From contig OZ255707.1 of the NCBI GenBank assembly GCA_965277075.1, positions 496,001 to 560,000 on the forward strand: a stretch of DNA of 64,000 nt, written 5' to 3'. Made by a program: the position numbers and the translations under genes. Positions within the stretch are counted from its first letter, which is position 1, and each line of letters opens with the position of its first letter. Under the pieces are notes generated by a model, which saw only the letters and a list, made by a program, of their open reading frames with translations, was not told the DNA's origin and searched no databases. This document shows positions 18,426 through 26,602 of the stretch, in pieces. Source of the DNA: Lustribacter sp965277075. Its GTDB lineage: Bacteria; Vulcanimicrobiota; Vulcanimicrobiia; Vulcanimicrobiales; Vulcanimicrobiaceae.

Positions 18426-19585
18426 AGATACGCCTCGCCCTCGCCCTCGCCGGACTCGCCGCGTGCTTCGGCGGCGCACATGCCGACGCACGTTCACCCG
18501 TCGCCATCGGTACGCTACGCAGTGGGTCGGTGGACGGCATCACCGACGTTCCGGGCGTCCGCGTCGGACAGGTCACGAAAATCGAAGGTGATGGCGCACT
18601 CGTTCCCGGCCGCGGTCCCGTTCGCACCGGCGCAACCGGGATCATTCCGAACGCAGATCCATGGAACCAACGCGTCGCAGCGGCCGAGTTCGACCTCAAC
18701 GGCAACGGTGAGATGACCGGCTCGCACTGGGTGAACCAGGCCGGATTTCTGGAGACACCGATCGTGTTGACCGATACGCTCGATGTCGGTCGCGCCGACG
18801 ACGGCGTCGTCTCGTGGATGATCGCCCATCATCCGGACATCGGCGTCCGCGACGACGTGCCGCTCCCGGTCGTCGCGGAGTGCGACGACCAGTTGCTCAA
18901 CGACATGCAAGGGCGCCACGTGGTCGCCGGCGATGTCGTCGCAATGCTCGACGCCGCGAAGCCGGGTGATTTCACGCGCGGTAATGCCGGCGCCGGTACC
19001 GGAATGTTGATGTTCGGTTTCAAGGGCGGCATCGGCTCGTCGTCGCGCGTGCTGCCACGCGACGCCGGCGGCTATACCGTCGGCGTTCTCGTGAACGATA
19101 ACACCGGATCCGAACCGCGCGCCGGGTTACGCGTCGACGGTACGGCGATCGGGCGAGCGTTTGCGAATACGCTCCTGCCCGATTTCAGCGGCCGCGCACG
19201 TCGCTCGACGACGGGTCGCGCCGCCGACGGCAGCATCATCATCGTCATCGCAACGGATGCGCCGCTCGACCACGCACGTTTGCGCGATCTCGCAAAGCGC
19301 GCAGCGCTTGGACTCGCGCGGACGGGCTCAACGTCGCGCGTGTCGAGCGGCGACCTCATCGTTGCATTCTCCACCACGCATCTCTATCCGCGCGATGCGC
19401 CGATCGCCGGTCCACCGATCGAGACGGACGACGACCGTATCGACGCGTTGTTCGCGGCTACCGCCGACGCAACGGAGTCGGCAATCGACGACGCGCTCTT
19501 CAGCGCCCGCACGATGACCGGGGCGAACAACGTGACCGTTTACAATCTGCCGTTCGAGCGCGTGAAGCCGCTCCTTCCCAAATGA
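18422..19585 (+). CDS. P1 family (S58, DmpA-like) aminopeptidase
   Basis: 387 aa with an N-terminal signal peptide (about residues 1-23, ending AHADA). The DmpA/BapA fold self-cleaves in front of a nucleophilic serine; here the candidate is Ser230 in NDNTGSEPRAG, followed by the expected substrate-loop sequence LRVDGTAIGRAF. N-terminal motif GITDVPGVRVGQVT is typical. Family enzymes cleave N-terminal D-amino acids, beta-amino acids or lactams. The signal predicts periplasmic or secreted action, while its neighbours are cytosolic cofactor enzymes. The 4-bp overlap with the oxidoreductase means it is co-translated. The functional link is unknown. Confidence 0.9.
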   Translation: MKIRLALALAGLAACFGGAHADARSPVAIGTLRSGSVDGITDVPGVRVGQVTKIEGDGALVPGRGPVRTGATGIIPNADPWNQRVAAAEFDLNGNGEMTGSHWVNQAGFLETPIVLTDTLDVGRADDGVVSWMIAHHPDIGVRDDVPLPVVAECDDQLLNDMQGRHVVAGDVVAMLDAAKPGDFTRGNAGAGTGMLMFGFKGGIGSSSRVLPRDAGGYTVGVLVNDNTGSEPRAGLRVDGTAIGRAFANTLLPDFSGRARRSTTGRAADGSIIIVIATDAPLDHARLRDLAKRAALGLARTGSTSRVSSGDLIVAFSTTHLYPRDAPIAGPPIETDDDRIDALFAATADATESAIDDALFSARTMTGANNVTVYNLPFERVKPLLPK

Positions 19586-20358
19586 TGCAGTTGCCCGCCG
19601 ACGCGACGGAACGGGTACGCCGCATCGAAGCACTGCTTGCCGAAGCGGAGCCGATCCTCGCACGCGGCGGAGCAACGGACGAAGCAACGTTCGCGTTGCG
19701 GGAAACGCGAACGCGGTATCTGCCCGACACGATCGGCGCCTACCTGGACGTGCCGCCGAGTCTACGCGCCGCGCCCGATGCGGGCGGAAAGACGCCGGAC
19801 GAGCGGCTTATCGCGCAACTCGATCATCTCGAACGCGCGACGGCGCAACGTTTGCGCGAACTCGCGGTACGGAGTTCGGATGGCATCGCGGCAAACGAGC
19901 GATTTCTCACCGAGCGGTTCGGGGCGGCCGACACGCTCCCGGCGGCCCAGCCGGTCCTCGCCGGCAATGCGCCGCCCGCGACGCTCGTCCACGCGTTCTT
20001 CGACCGCATCGCGAACGATGCGCGCGGAGCGAACGCGCCGCTCGTGGTCGTCGCCGCGGAGCGCTTCAACGCGCTCGTGCCGCAACTGCTCAGCCTCAAG
20101 CGCGGCGCGTTCGGCATGGGACCCGTCGAAGCGTTCAGCTTGGACGTCCCCGTCGGCGCGAACGTGCTGCGTTACACCCTCGGTGCGCGGCGCGGCGGGA
20201 TCGAAGCCAGCGCGACGAAAGTCGTTCGTGGCGTTGCGTTGCGCACGGAGGTCGTGGAACTCGACGAGTGGCTGCGCGGGCTCTACGAAGACCTCGGCGC
20301 CTACGTCGAGCGCGACCGGCGGACACGCGACACCCTCACCCGATTTTTGGAGCACTAA
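19582..20358 (+). CDS. Hypothetical protein in the oxidoreductase operon
   Basis: 258 aa, mostly helical and soluble, no signal or membrane segment. No known family is recognised. It begins MMQLPADATERVRRIEALLAEAEP and has a Glu/Arg-rich N-terminal helix pair. The C-terminal region (DEWLRGLYEDLGAYVERDRRTRDTL) also looks helical. The first ATG overlaps the preceding stop by 4 bp; a second ATG follows at once. Both neighbours are joined to it by overlapping or abutting codons, so it belongs to the unit. Because the next gene encodes a YbjQ-like pair, a partner role is possible. Confidence 0.72.
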   Translation: MMQLPADATERVRRIEALLAEAEPILARGGATDEATFALRETRTRYLPDTIGAYLDVPPSLRAAPDAGGKTPDERLIAQLDHLERATAQRLRELAVRSSDGIAANERFLTERFGAADTLPAAQPVLAGNAPPATLVHAFFDRIANDARGANAPLVVVAAERFNALVPQLLSLKRGAFGMGPVEAFSLDVPVGANVLRYTLGARRGGIEASATKVVRGVALRTEVVELDEWLRGLYEDLGAYVERDRRTRDTLTRFLEH

Positions 20359-21210
20359 GTGAGTTTCTTCGGATTTGGTCCGCCGCAGCAGCAGCAGGCG
20401 AACGTGCAGACGACCGCAGGCGGCGTGCCGCAAGATGCGATCGCGCGCCTACGGCGGATGCGCGGCGAAGGCGGCGCTCCGCTCTTTACGAGCGACCTTT
20501 CCGTCAGCGAGTTCGTCTTGCTCGACGAACTCCAAATGCAGCCGCTCGGACTTGTCCTGGGGAGCTCGATATTTCACGTCGGATTCCAAATCGGCAACTA
20601 CTTCGTCAACCAAGAACTGGGCTATCTCTCGCAGGCGATGTATCAAGCGCGCGAGCTCGCGATGAGCCGGATGGAAGAAGAAGCCGCAGTTTTGGGCGCC
20701 GACGGCGTCGTCGGCGTGCGCCTCGAGGTCGGCGGCTACATCTGGGCGCCGAACGCGCTGGAATTCACGGCGATCGGGACGGCCGTGAAAGCGCCGGCCG
20801 GGGCCAGCTACAGGACGGTGAACGGCAAACCGTTCACGTGCGATCTCAACGTGCAAGACTTCTATAAACTGCACCAAGCGGGCTGGGTGCCGGCCGAACT
20901 CGTCCTCGGAAGCTGTGTCTACCACATCGCGCACCAAAATTTCATGCAATCGATCCGCACGCTCGGGAACAATATCGAACTCAACAACTACACCGAAGCG
21001 CTCTACGACGCGCGTGAGCTCGCGATGGGCCGCATGCAAGCCGAGGCCGAGGCGCACGGTGCGACGGGCATCGTCGGCATGAACATCGTTGAGAAGAACC
21101 ACGTCTGGGAACCGCACGTCATCGAGTTTCTGGCAATCGGTACGTCGATCGTGAAGCGCGGCGAGAAGAGCGCGATCACGCCGCAATTCCAGATCGGGCT
21201 CAACGACTGA
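20359..21210 (+). CDS. Tandem YbjQ-like (DUF74) protein
   Basis: 283 aa made of two tandem YbjQ/heavy-metal-binding-family domains (about residues 45-147 and 155-267), each with the pattern LGSxxxH, an alanine-rich helix (ARELAMxRM) and a final strand ending EFxAIGT. The domains clearly arose by duplication. A short Gln-rich N-terminal tail precedes them (PPQQQQ). YbjQ proteins form pentameric beta structures of unknown role. GTG start directly after the previous stop. TGATG joins it to the following small ORF. Confidence 0.85.
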   Translation: MSFFGFGPPQQQQANVQTTAGGVPQDAIARLRRMRGEGGAPLFTSDLSVSEFVLLDELQMQPLGLVLGSSIFHVGFQIGNYFVNQELGYLSQAMYQARELAMSRMEEEAAVLGADGVVGVRLEVGGYIWAPNALEFTAIGTAVKAPAGASYRTVNGKPFTCDLNVQDFYKLHQAGWVPAELVLGSCVYHIAHQNFMQSIRTLGNNIELNNYTEALYDARELAMGRMQAEAEAHGATGIVGMNIVEKNHVWEPHVIEFLAIGTSIVKRGEKSAITPQFQIGLND

Positions 21211-21410
21211 TGAACGGCGACTGGTTGAAGATGATCGGCGACGTCGTCGAAGCGCTCGGCGAAGGGGACAGTGCGAAGCGTTCCAACGGAATACGTGCGT
21301 ATCTGAGCGGACGTGCGACCCAGACGGGCGCCGATGCGAACGGACAACAAACGTATGTGTACGAGCGCCGGCTGACGCGGCCGCGGGATTCGAACGTCAA
21401 CGACCGCTAG
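21210..21410 (+). CDS. Small hypothetical protein at the operon end
   Basis: 66 aa, charged and Gly/Arg rich, no hydrophobic segment (MNGDWLKMIGDVVEALGEGD...). The ATG overlaps the stop of the YbjQ gene, and this coupling is the best evidence that it is translated. It ends just before an inverted repeat at 21412-21432. Function unknown. Confidence 0.6.
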   Translation: MNGDWLKMIGDVVEALGEGDSAKRSNGIRAYLSGRATQTGADANGQQTYVYERRLTRPRDSNVNDR

Positions 21411-21411
21411 T

Positions 21412-21432
21412 GTAGGGCGCTGCAGCGCCTAC
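21412..21432. terminator. Possible bidirectional hairpin between converging genes
   Basis: Inverted repeat GTAGGGCGC/GCGCCTAC with loop TGCA and one bulged G, placed between the end of the operon on the plus strand and the end of the FAD oxidoreductase gene on the minus strand. There is no U-run, so it is only a candidate terminator or transcript-end stabiliser. Confidence 0.35.
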
Positions 21433-21474
21433 GTGCCGGCGACCATGTCGAGATCGGCTTCGTGCCTTGCCGCA

Positions 21475-22968
21475 TCATCGCATTTCGTCGCCGAGTTGCC
21501 GTTGACGCCCGGTACCGGCGGCTACGACGTTGACGATACGTGAGGCCGGTCGAGCACCGGCAAGGGCACGATCGTTGTCAACCGTGCGATCGTTGTCGAA
21601 GAAGACGTCCCGATCGGCTAAGTCCTCGCGCAACGCGGCAATTTGCAAAGCCGATGTCGCGAGCTCTTCGAACGTCAGGTTATGCGCGTCGGCTTGCGCG
21701 ACCGCCGCACCGGCCGCCTCACCTTCTTCGATCGTCGTCGGAATCACGCGCGCGCTTCCCGATGCGAGGTGCGACGCCGAAATAGCGGGGCCGGCAAGGA
21801 TCAAGTTGTTGAAGCCGCGCGGAATCAGGGCGCCGAGCGGCACGCCGTAAACGTGCCGCACCGGTGCGAACGCCGGCCGGTCGGTCAACGTCACCGGGTG
21901 CAGGTCGAGCGGATAGGAGCTCAAACCGATCGTGTTCGCCGGAATCTTGCCGTCCCAGACGTCGTCGGCCGTAAGCCGCTCGATTCCGATGAAATGTCGC
22001 GTCTCGCGGACGTAGATCGCGTCCGCGTAGCGGCCGAGACGTGCGTTCGCAAAGCCCGGGACGTTTGCGCGCAGGAACGCGACGAGGTGCGGCGTTTCCC
22101 GTTCGGAGATCGTCCGCGCGCGCTCGAGCTCGCTCGGCTCGCGACCGTCGATTCCCAGCACGTCGATCGCGTTGACCGTGACCGCGCCGGCGTCTTCGTG
22201 TCCGAAGTTCAAATCGCGCGCGATGACGGCGGGCGACAACGCACGGTAGCGTTGCATCAGCGTTGAATATCCCCATGCGCGACGGTCCATCGCACCGCCC
22301 GGTCCGTCGGTTTTCGCGTTGTACGATCGGACGGCGGTCCCCCAGTCGACGCCTTCGAGCGTGAACATCAGCGTCACCGGCTGCATGAGATCGTCGCGGC
22401 CGGTGTCTTGACGGCCGAGATCGTAGCGTGCCCCGGCGAGTGCCGCGACGTCGCCGTCGTCCGTCGCATCGACGACGTACGGCGCCGCGAGGACAAACGA
22501 CCGGCGATCGGTCGTGTCGGCAAACGTCACGGCGGTGACGCGGCGATTCACGCCGGCGAAGGCCACGGCCGCGGCCGTCGGGCGCGCGTCGGTGACGACG
22601 CGAATGCGCGGCTCGCGCGCGGCGAGCTCGCCGAACGCGCGCGCTGCTTCGTCCGGCGTGAACGAATCACCGAGGCGCGCGTAGATCTCGCGGAAGATTC
22701 CGCCCTCGACGCTCGCGCCGTCACTCGTGAGGTTGAGGTCCCACTGGTCCATCATCGCATCGGTCAGGACACCGCCGAGGACGCTGCGGCGAGCCGCCAA
22801 GACGACGTTTTCGCCGCGGCGGGCAGCGGCGACCGCCGCCGCGACACCGGCCGGTGTTCCGCCGACGACGAGAACGTCGGTGCTCGACGCATGCGCTTGC
22901 GCAAACGCGCCGACCGGCGCACAAAAAACCAGGGCTGCCAGAAGCACGCCCGCCGACCGTAAATGCAT
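21475..22968 (-). CDS. Exported FAD-dependent oxidoreductase
   Basis: 497 aa with a cleavable signal (MHLRSAGVLLAALVFCAPVGAFAQA) and an FAD-binding domain of the FAD_oxidored family: VLVVGGTPAGVAAAVAAARRG at about residues 33-53, then a region ending YVVDATDDGDVAALAGA, and a C-terminal return to FAD (GFNNLILAGPAISASHLASGSARVIPT). Such proteins are often annotated as xanthan-lyase-like or generic FAD oxidoreductases. Start at 22968; upstream in-frame codons run through the tRNA-Ser gene and are rejected. Substrate unknown. Confidence 0.85.
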   Translation of the reverse strand: MHLRSAGVLLAALVFCAPVGAFAQAHASSTDVLVVGGTPAGVAAAVAAARRGENVVLAARRSVLGGVLTDAMMDQWDLNLTSDGASVEGGIFREIYARLGDSFTPDEAARAFGELAAREPRIRVVTDARPTAAAVAFAGVNRRVTAVTFADTTDRRSFVLAAPYVVDATDDGDVAALAGARYDLGRQDTGRDDLMQPVTLMFTLEGVDWGTAVRSYNAKTDGPGGAMDRRAWGYSTLMQRYRALSPAVIARDLNFGHEDAGAVTVNAIDVLGIDGREPSELERARTISERETPHLVAFLRANVPGFANARLGRYADAIYVRETRHFIGIERLTADDVWDGKIPANTIGLSSYPLDLHPVTLTDRPAFAPVRHVYGVPLGALIPRGFNNLILAGPAISASHLASGSARVIPTTIEEGEAAGAAVAQADAHNLTFEELATSALQIAALREDLADRDVFFDNDRTVDNDRALAGARPASRIVNVVAAGTGRQRQLGDEMR

Positions 22969-23085
22969 GACGTACGATAAACGATAGATTCGCGCGAATC
23001 GGTGCACCGTTACGCAAACGTTGCAGGCACGTCGGCCAGGGGTCGCGCCGGAGGGCGGGAAGTAACCGCGCGGCCCGCGCTTCGT

Positions 23086-23175
23086 GGAGAGGTGGCAGAG
23101 TGGTCGAATGCACCGCCTTGGAAAGGCGGCACACTCGCAAGAGTGTCGGGAGTTCGAATCTCCCCCTCTCCTCCA
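23086..23175 (+). tRNA. tRNA-Ser (GGA)
   Basis: Complete class II tRNA, 90 nt, with CCA encoded at 23173-23175. Acceptor arms GGAGAGG/CCTCTCC pair perfectly; anticodon GGA sits in CTTGGAAAG; a long variable arm (CACTC/GAGTG) and T-loop TTCGAAT are present. The base before CCA is T, whereas G is usual in bacterial serine tRNAs. Confidence 0.95.
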
Positions 23176-23251
23176 CAGCCATAACCCGAAGGCATCGAAC
23201 GCTACGGGGTGGACGGCATGAGGCTGTGTCGACCGGGCGAATACGGCGCAT

Positions 23252-24340
23252 ATGATCATCGACGCGCACGCGCATCTCGTTGCACCGGCTTCCCTGTACG
23301 GCTATCGCAGCACGCTGATCGTGTCCGGCGGTCAACACGGCGCCGCCCTCGCCGGCATTCCGGACGACGACCTCAAGAAATCGGCCGATAACAACGTCAA
23401 ACTGATGGACGAAGTCGGCACCGACATCCAGTTTCTCTCGCCGCGACCGTTCATGCTGATCAACCGCGGCAAACTCAGCGACGCTCAACTGTGGGCGCGT
23501 TCGAATAACGAGATCATCGCGCGCACGATCGCCTTTCATCCCACGCGTTTCCGCGGCGTCGCCGCGTTGCCGCAACTCAGCGGCGAACCGATCGACGTCG
23601 TGTTCGATGAGATCGATCACGCGGTGAACACGCTCGGCTTCATCGGCGTGTTGCTCAATCCCGATCCCGGCGAAGGCGTCGAGCAGACGCCGACGCTCGC
23701 CGATCCGTACTGGTATCCGCTCTACGAAAAGCTGATCGCGATGAACCTACCGGCTCACATCCACAGCGGCGGCAGCTGCGGACGCGAAACGTATGACGAG
23801 CACTTCGTTACCGAAGAGAGTTTGGCGGTCACGTCGCTCGCGCGCTCCGATATGTTCGATCGGTTCCCGGAGCTGAACTTACTGATCAGTCACGGCGGCG
23901 GTTCGATTCCCTATCAAATCGGTCGCTGGCGCTCGAATCGCGAGATGCAAAAAGCGAAGGGCCTCTCGGAATCCGGTTTTGGCTTTCGCGGCAAAGCGGA
24001 CGACAATGTTGCCGGCGTCGCGGGCCGCAATCCGGTGCGTTCGGAGCGCTTCGATCAAACACTCAAACGGTTCTGGTTCGATACCGTGTTGCATAATCCG
24101 AAATCACTCGAGTTGCTCTTCGATGTCGTCGGCCCGCAGCGGTGCGTTTTCGGCACGGAACGTCCGGGGAGCGGTTCGGGCCGCGATCCGGACACCGGCC
24201 GCGCCTACGACGATCTCAAACCCGTCATCGAAGCGCTGCCGGCCTTGAGCGCGAGCGACAAACACGGCATCTTCGAGGACAATGCGCGAACGCTCTTCCC
24301 GCGCTTCACCGCCGACGTGAACGTCCCCGCACACGCTTGA
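23252..24340 (+). CDS. Amidohydrolase family protein, LigJ/ACMSD-like
   Basis: 362 aa of the amidohydrolase-2 family. The metal-binding HxH occurs at the N terminus (IIDAHAHL), a further His in HIHSGG, and another in LLISHGGGSIPY; the catalytic Asp candidate is in the EDNARTLFPRF tail region. The opening resembles 4-oxalomesaconate hydratase (LigJ) and ACMS decarboxylase relatives, which act in meta-cleavage of aromatic acids. No other protocatechuate 4,5-pathway gene lies here, so the substrate is not assigned. Family certain, reaction uncertain. Confidence 0.85.
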   Translation: MIIDAHAHLVAPASLYGYRSTLIVSGGQHGAALAGIPDDDLKKSADNNVKLMDEVGTDIQFLSPRPFMLINRGKLSDAQLWARSNNEIIARTIAFHPTRFRGVAALPQLSGEPIDVVFDEIDHAVNTLGFIGVLLNPDPGEGVEQTPTLADPYWYPLYEKLIAMNLPAHIHSGGSCGRETYDEHFVTEESLAVTSLARSDMFDRFPELNLLISHGGGSIPYQIGRWRSNREMQKAKGLSESGFGFRGKADDNVAGVAGRNPVRSERFDQTLKRFWFDTVLHNPKSLELLFDVVGPQRCVFGTERPGSGSGRDPDTGRAYDDLKPVIEALPALSASDKHGIFEDNARTLFPRFTADVNVPAHA

Positions 24341-24360
24341 CGCCCGCGCACGGGCGCGTT

Positions 24361-25218
24361 TTAAATACGCGCCGGGTGCCAGATCGTTTTTATCTCCGTG
24401 AAGACCAGGACGCGTTCGAGGTCGTCGTAACGCGCGTCGTACCAGTCGGCGGGCGGCGGCGCGGCTTCGAACGACGTGCGCATCACGCTCTCGGCCGCAA
24501 ATTCGCCCAGCGTTCGTTCGAGTGCGGCACCGATGCCGACGGCCAACATTCCGTTGACGTCCATATGCGCGGCGAGGACCGGACCGAGTTCGTCGCGTTT
24601 GCCGGTAATGATGTTGCACGTGCCTGCCGGAACGTCGCTTGTCGCGAAACATTCCGCCAGCGCGACCGCCGTGCGCGGGTCGCTCTCGGACGCGACGGCG
24701 ATCACCGCGTTGCCGCTGACCAGCGCCGGAACGACGGCGGTGATCAACCCCAACAGGGCGGGGACGTCGGGAGCGATCGCGGCGACGACGCCGGTGGGCT
24801 CCGTCGTCGAGAAATTGAAATGCGGTCCGGCGACGGGATTGCGCGACGACGCGAGCGCGACGTACTTATCGCACCATCCCGCGTACCACACGGTGCGGTC
24901 GATCGCCGCGTCGACTTCGCGCCGTGCTTCGGTGGCATCGACGGTTCCGCCGATCACGAGTTGTTCGGCCAAACTCCCGGCGCGCGCTTCCATCATCTCG
25001 GCCAGCCGGTAGAGGACCAGCCCACGATTAGACGGTGTCTGCGCGTTCCACTTCTCGTGTGCCGCCCGTGCGGCGACCACCGCATCGCGAACGTCCTTGC
25101 GCGAACCGCGTGCAACATTTTGGCCGCCGATCGAATCCGTCCGGCCGGATTCGCTGCGAACGAACGCCCCGTCGATGTAAAGCTTGTAGGTCTTGCGGAC
25201 CGTGACGCGATCGCTCAC
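24361..25218 (-). CDS. ALDH-like protein lacking the catalytic domain
   Basis: 285 aa. Residues 1 to about 225 match the NAD-binding half of aldehyde dehydrogenases (LYIDGAFVRSESGRTDS, KWNAQTPSNRGLVLYRLAEMM, TEPTGVVAAIAPDVPALLGL, VPAGTCNIITGKRDELG). The C terminus ends like ALDH tails (VLVFTEIKTIWHP). The whole catalytic domain with the active-site Cys and the conserved ELGGK glutamate is absent. The frame is open throughout and the two ends are joined, so this looks like a stable short form rather than decay. It could be a partner for a full-length ALDH such as 41649-43115. Start is GTG 25218. Confidence 0.85.
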   Translation of the reverse strand: MSDRVTVRKTYKLYIDGAFVRSESGRTDSIGGQNVARGSRKDVRDAVVAARAAHEKWNAQTPSNRGLVLYRLAEMMEARAGSLAEQLVIGGTVDATEARREVDAAIDRTVWYAGWCDKYVALASSRNPVAGPHFNFSTTEPTGVVAAIAPDVPALLGLITAVVPALVSGNAVIAVASESDPRTAVALAECFATSDVPAGTCNIITGKRDELGPVLAAHMDVNGMLAVGIGAALERTLGEFAAESVMRTSFEAAPPPADWYDARYDDLERVLVFTEIKTIWHPARI

Positions 25219-25235
25219 CCGCCGACCATTGGTCG

Positions 25236-26006
25236 GTGATCGAGCCGCGCCTTCTCGGCCTCGATCTTGCGTGGTCGCCGCGCAATCCGTCGGGTGTCGC
25301 GGCAATCGATGCGGCAGGCCGGTTGCTCGACGTGCGCGCCGACCTCCGCACCGATGACGAGCTGCTGGGTTGGGTGCGAAGGTGGCGCGGTTCACGCGGC
25401 GTCATCGGCATCGACATGCCGACGATCGTGCGCAATCCGGAGGGCGTGCGTCCGGCCGAACGCGATCTCGCCGCCGTGTTCCGGCGTCAACACGCGGCCC
25501 CGCATCCCGCGAACCTGCGCCGTTTCCCGACCGGCGGCCGCGCCCGGTTCCTGATCGATTCGCTCGCGAGTGACGGTATCGTCGAGGCGCTCGACATCGT
25601 GCCGAACGATATGCGCACGGTCGCCATCGAAGTGTTTCCTCATCCGGCGCACGTCCGGCTCTTTGCGCTCGACCGCATCTTCCGGTACAAGAAGAAGTCG
25701 CGACCATGGCCCTCCGTGCTCGACGAGTGGGCACGGTACCGGGCGGCGCTCGGCTCGCTCGAACGCGCAGACCCGCCGCTCGTCCTTGACGCGCGCGTCC
25801 CGATCCGCGTGGACGCGGTGCGCTACAAGCAGTGGGATGACACGCTCGACGCGATCAGCTGTGCGTACATCGCCGCATTCGTTTTCCGCTGGGGCTCCGC
25901 CGCACCGCACGTGCGTTGCTTCGGAAATCTGGACGACGGTTATATCATCGTTCCGGATCGGGCGGCGTTTGAGTGGAAAGCAAGCGGGGTACGCGAGTCG
26001 CCATGA
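25236..26006 (+). CDS. DUF429 family protein (predicted RNase H-fold nuclease)
   Basis: 256 aa. Starts with the DUF429 motif LLGLDLAWSPRNPSGVAAI, an RNase H-like strand with an Asp, and contains IGIDMP, ERDLAAVF, AIEVFPHPAHVRLF and YKKKSRPW, all standard for DUF429. Predicted nuclease function is by family only. GTG start 17 bp from the divergent short-ALDH start. Its stop overlaps the ferritin-like gene by 4 bp. Confidence 0.85.
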   Translation: MIEPRLLGLDLAWSPRNPSGVAAIDAAGRLLDVRADLRTDDELLGWVRRWRGSRGVIGIDMPTIVRNPEGVRPAERDLAAVFRRQHAAPHPANLRRFPTGGRARFLIDSLASDGIVEALDIVPNDMRTVAIEVFPHPAHVRLFALDRIFRYKKKSRPWPSVLDEWARYRAALGSLERADPPLVLDARVPIRVDAVRYKQWDDTLDAISCAYIAAFVFRWGSAAPHVRCFGNLDDGYIIVPDRAAFEWKASGVRESP

Positions 26007-26569
26007 CGACGACCGACAAGCCGTTTCTCACCGACATTACCGAATTGCGCCGGCGCGCGCGCGAACGGGTCGAAAGCGGTGCGATCACCGACACGTATGA
26101 GCTCGATCCCAAAGTCGCGATCGATCTCTTGCAAGCGGCGCTTGCCACGGAGATCGTATGCGTTCTTCGCTACACCATGCACGCCATTGCCGCGACCGGC
26201 ATTGCAAGCGAAGGACCGAAAGAAGAGTTCGAGCAGCACGCCGACGAGGAACGCGAGCATATGGGGATGATCGCCGAGCGCATCAACCAGCTCGGCGGCG
26301 TTCCCAACTTCGATCCCGAAGGACTCGCCATGCGTTCGGCATCGCAGTACGGCAGCAGCGAACTCAATCTCGTCGATATGCTCAAGGAAAATCTGATCGC
26401 CGAGCGCATTGCGATCGATCACTATCGCGAGTTGATCAACTTTTTCGGTGAAAAGGACTCGACGACGCGCACGATGCTCGAAGATATCCTGTCAACGGAA
26501 GAAGAGCACGCCAACGACATGCACGATCTACTTGTCGCGCACGAAGGCAAGCCGTTCATCCGTAATTAG
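26003..26569 (+). CDS. Ferritin-like (bacterioferritin/Dps-type) protein
   Basis: 188 aa four-helix ferritin-like protein. Di-iron ligands are in the expected spacing: Glu in ATEIVCVLRY, ExxH in EEREHMGMIAERI, Glu in NLIAERIAIDHYREL, and ExxH in TEEEHANDMHDLL. Very similar in layout to short cytosolic bacterioferritins that oxidise and store iron, but with no obvious heme ligand. The ATG at 26003 overlaps the DUF429 stop by 4 bp. A 9-bp perfect hairpin follows at 26578. Confidence 0.9.
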   Translation: MTTTDKPFLTDITELRRRARERVESGAITDTYELDPKVAIDLLQAALATEIVCVLRYTMHAIAATGIASEGPKEEFEQHADEEREHMGMIAERINQLGGVPNFDPEGLAMRSASQYGSSELNLVDMLKENLIAERIAIDHYRELINFFGEKDSTTRTMLEDILSTEEEHANDMHDLLVAHEGKPFIRN

Positions 26570-26577
26570 GAAAGCGG

Positions 26578-26600
26578 ACGGGTCGTAGCCAACGACCCGT
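26578..26600 (+). promoter_or_regulatory. Perfect 9-bp hairpin just before the cobC start
   Basis: ACGGGTCGT and ACGACCCGT form a perfect 9-bp stem with a 5-base loop (AGCCA), 8 bases after the ferritin-like stop codon and 2 bases before the ATG of the histidine-phosphatase gene. It has no U-run. It occupies the place of the Shine-Dalgarno, so it may control translation of the downstream gene or protect the ferritin mRNA end. Confidence 0.5.
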
Positions 26601-26602
26601 TA

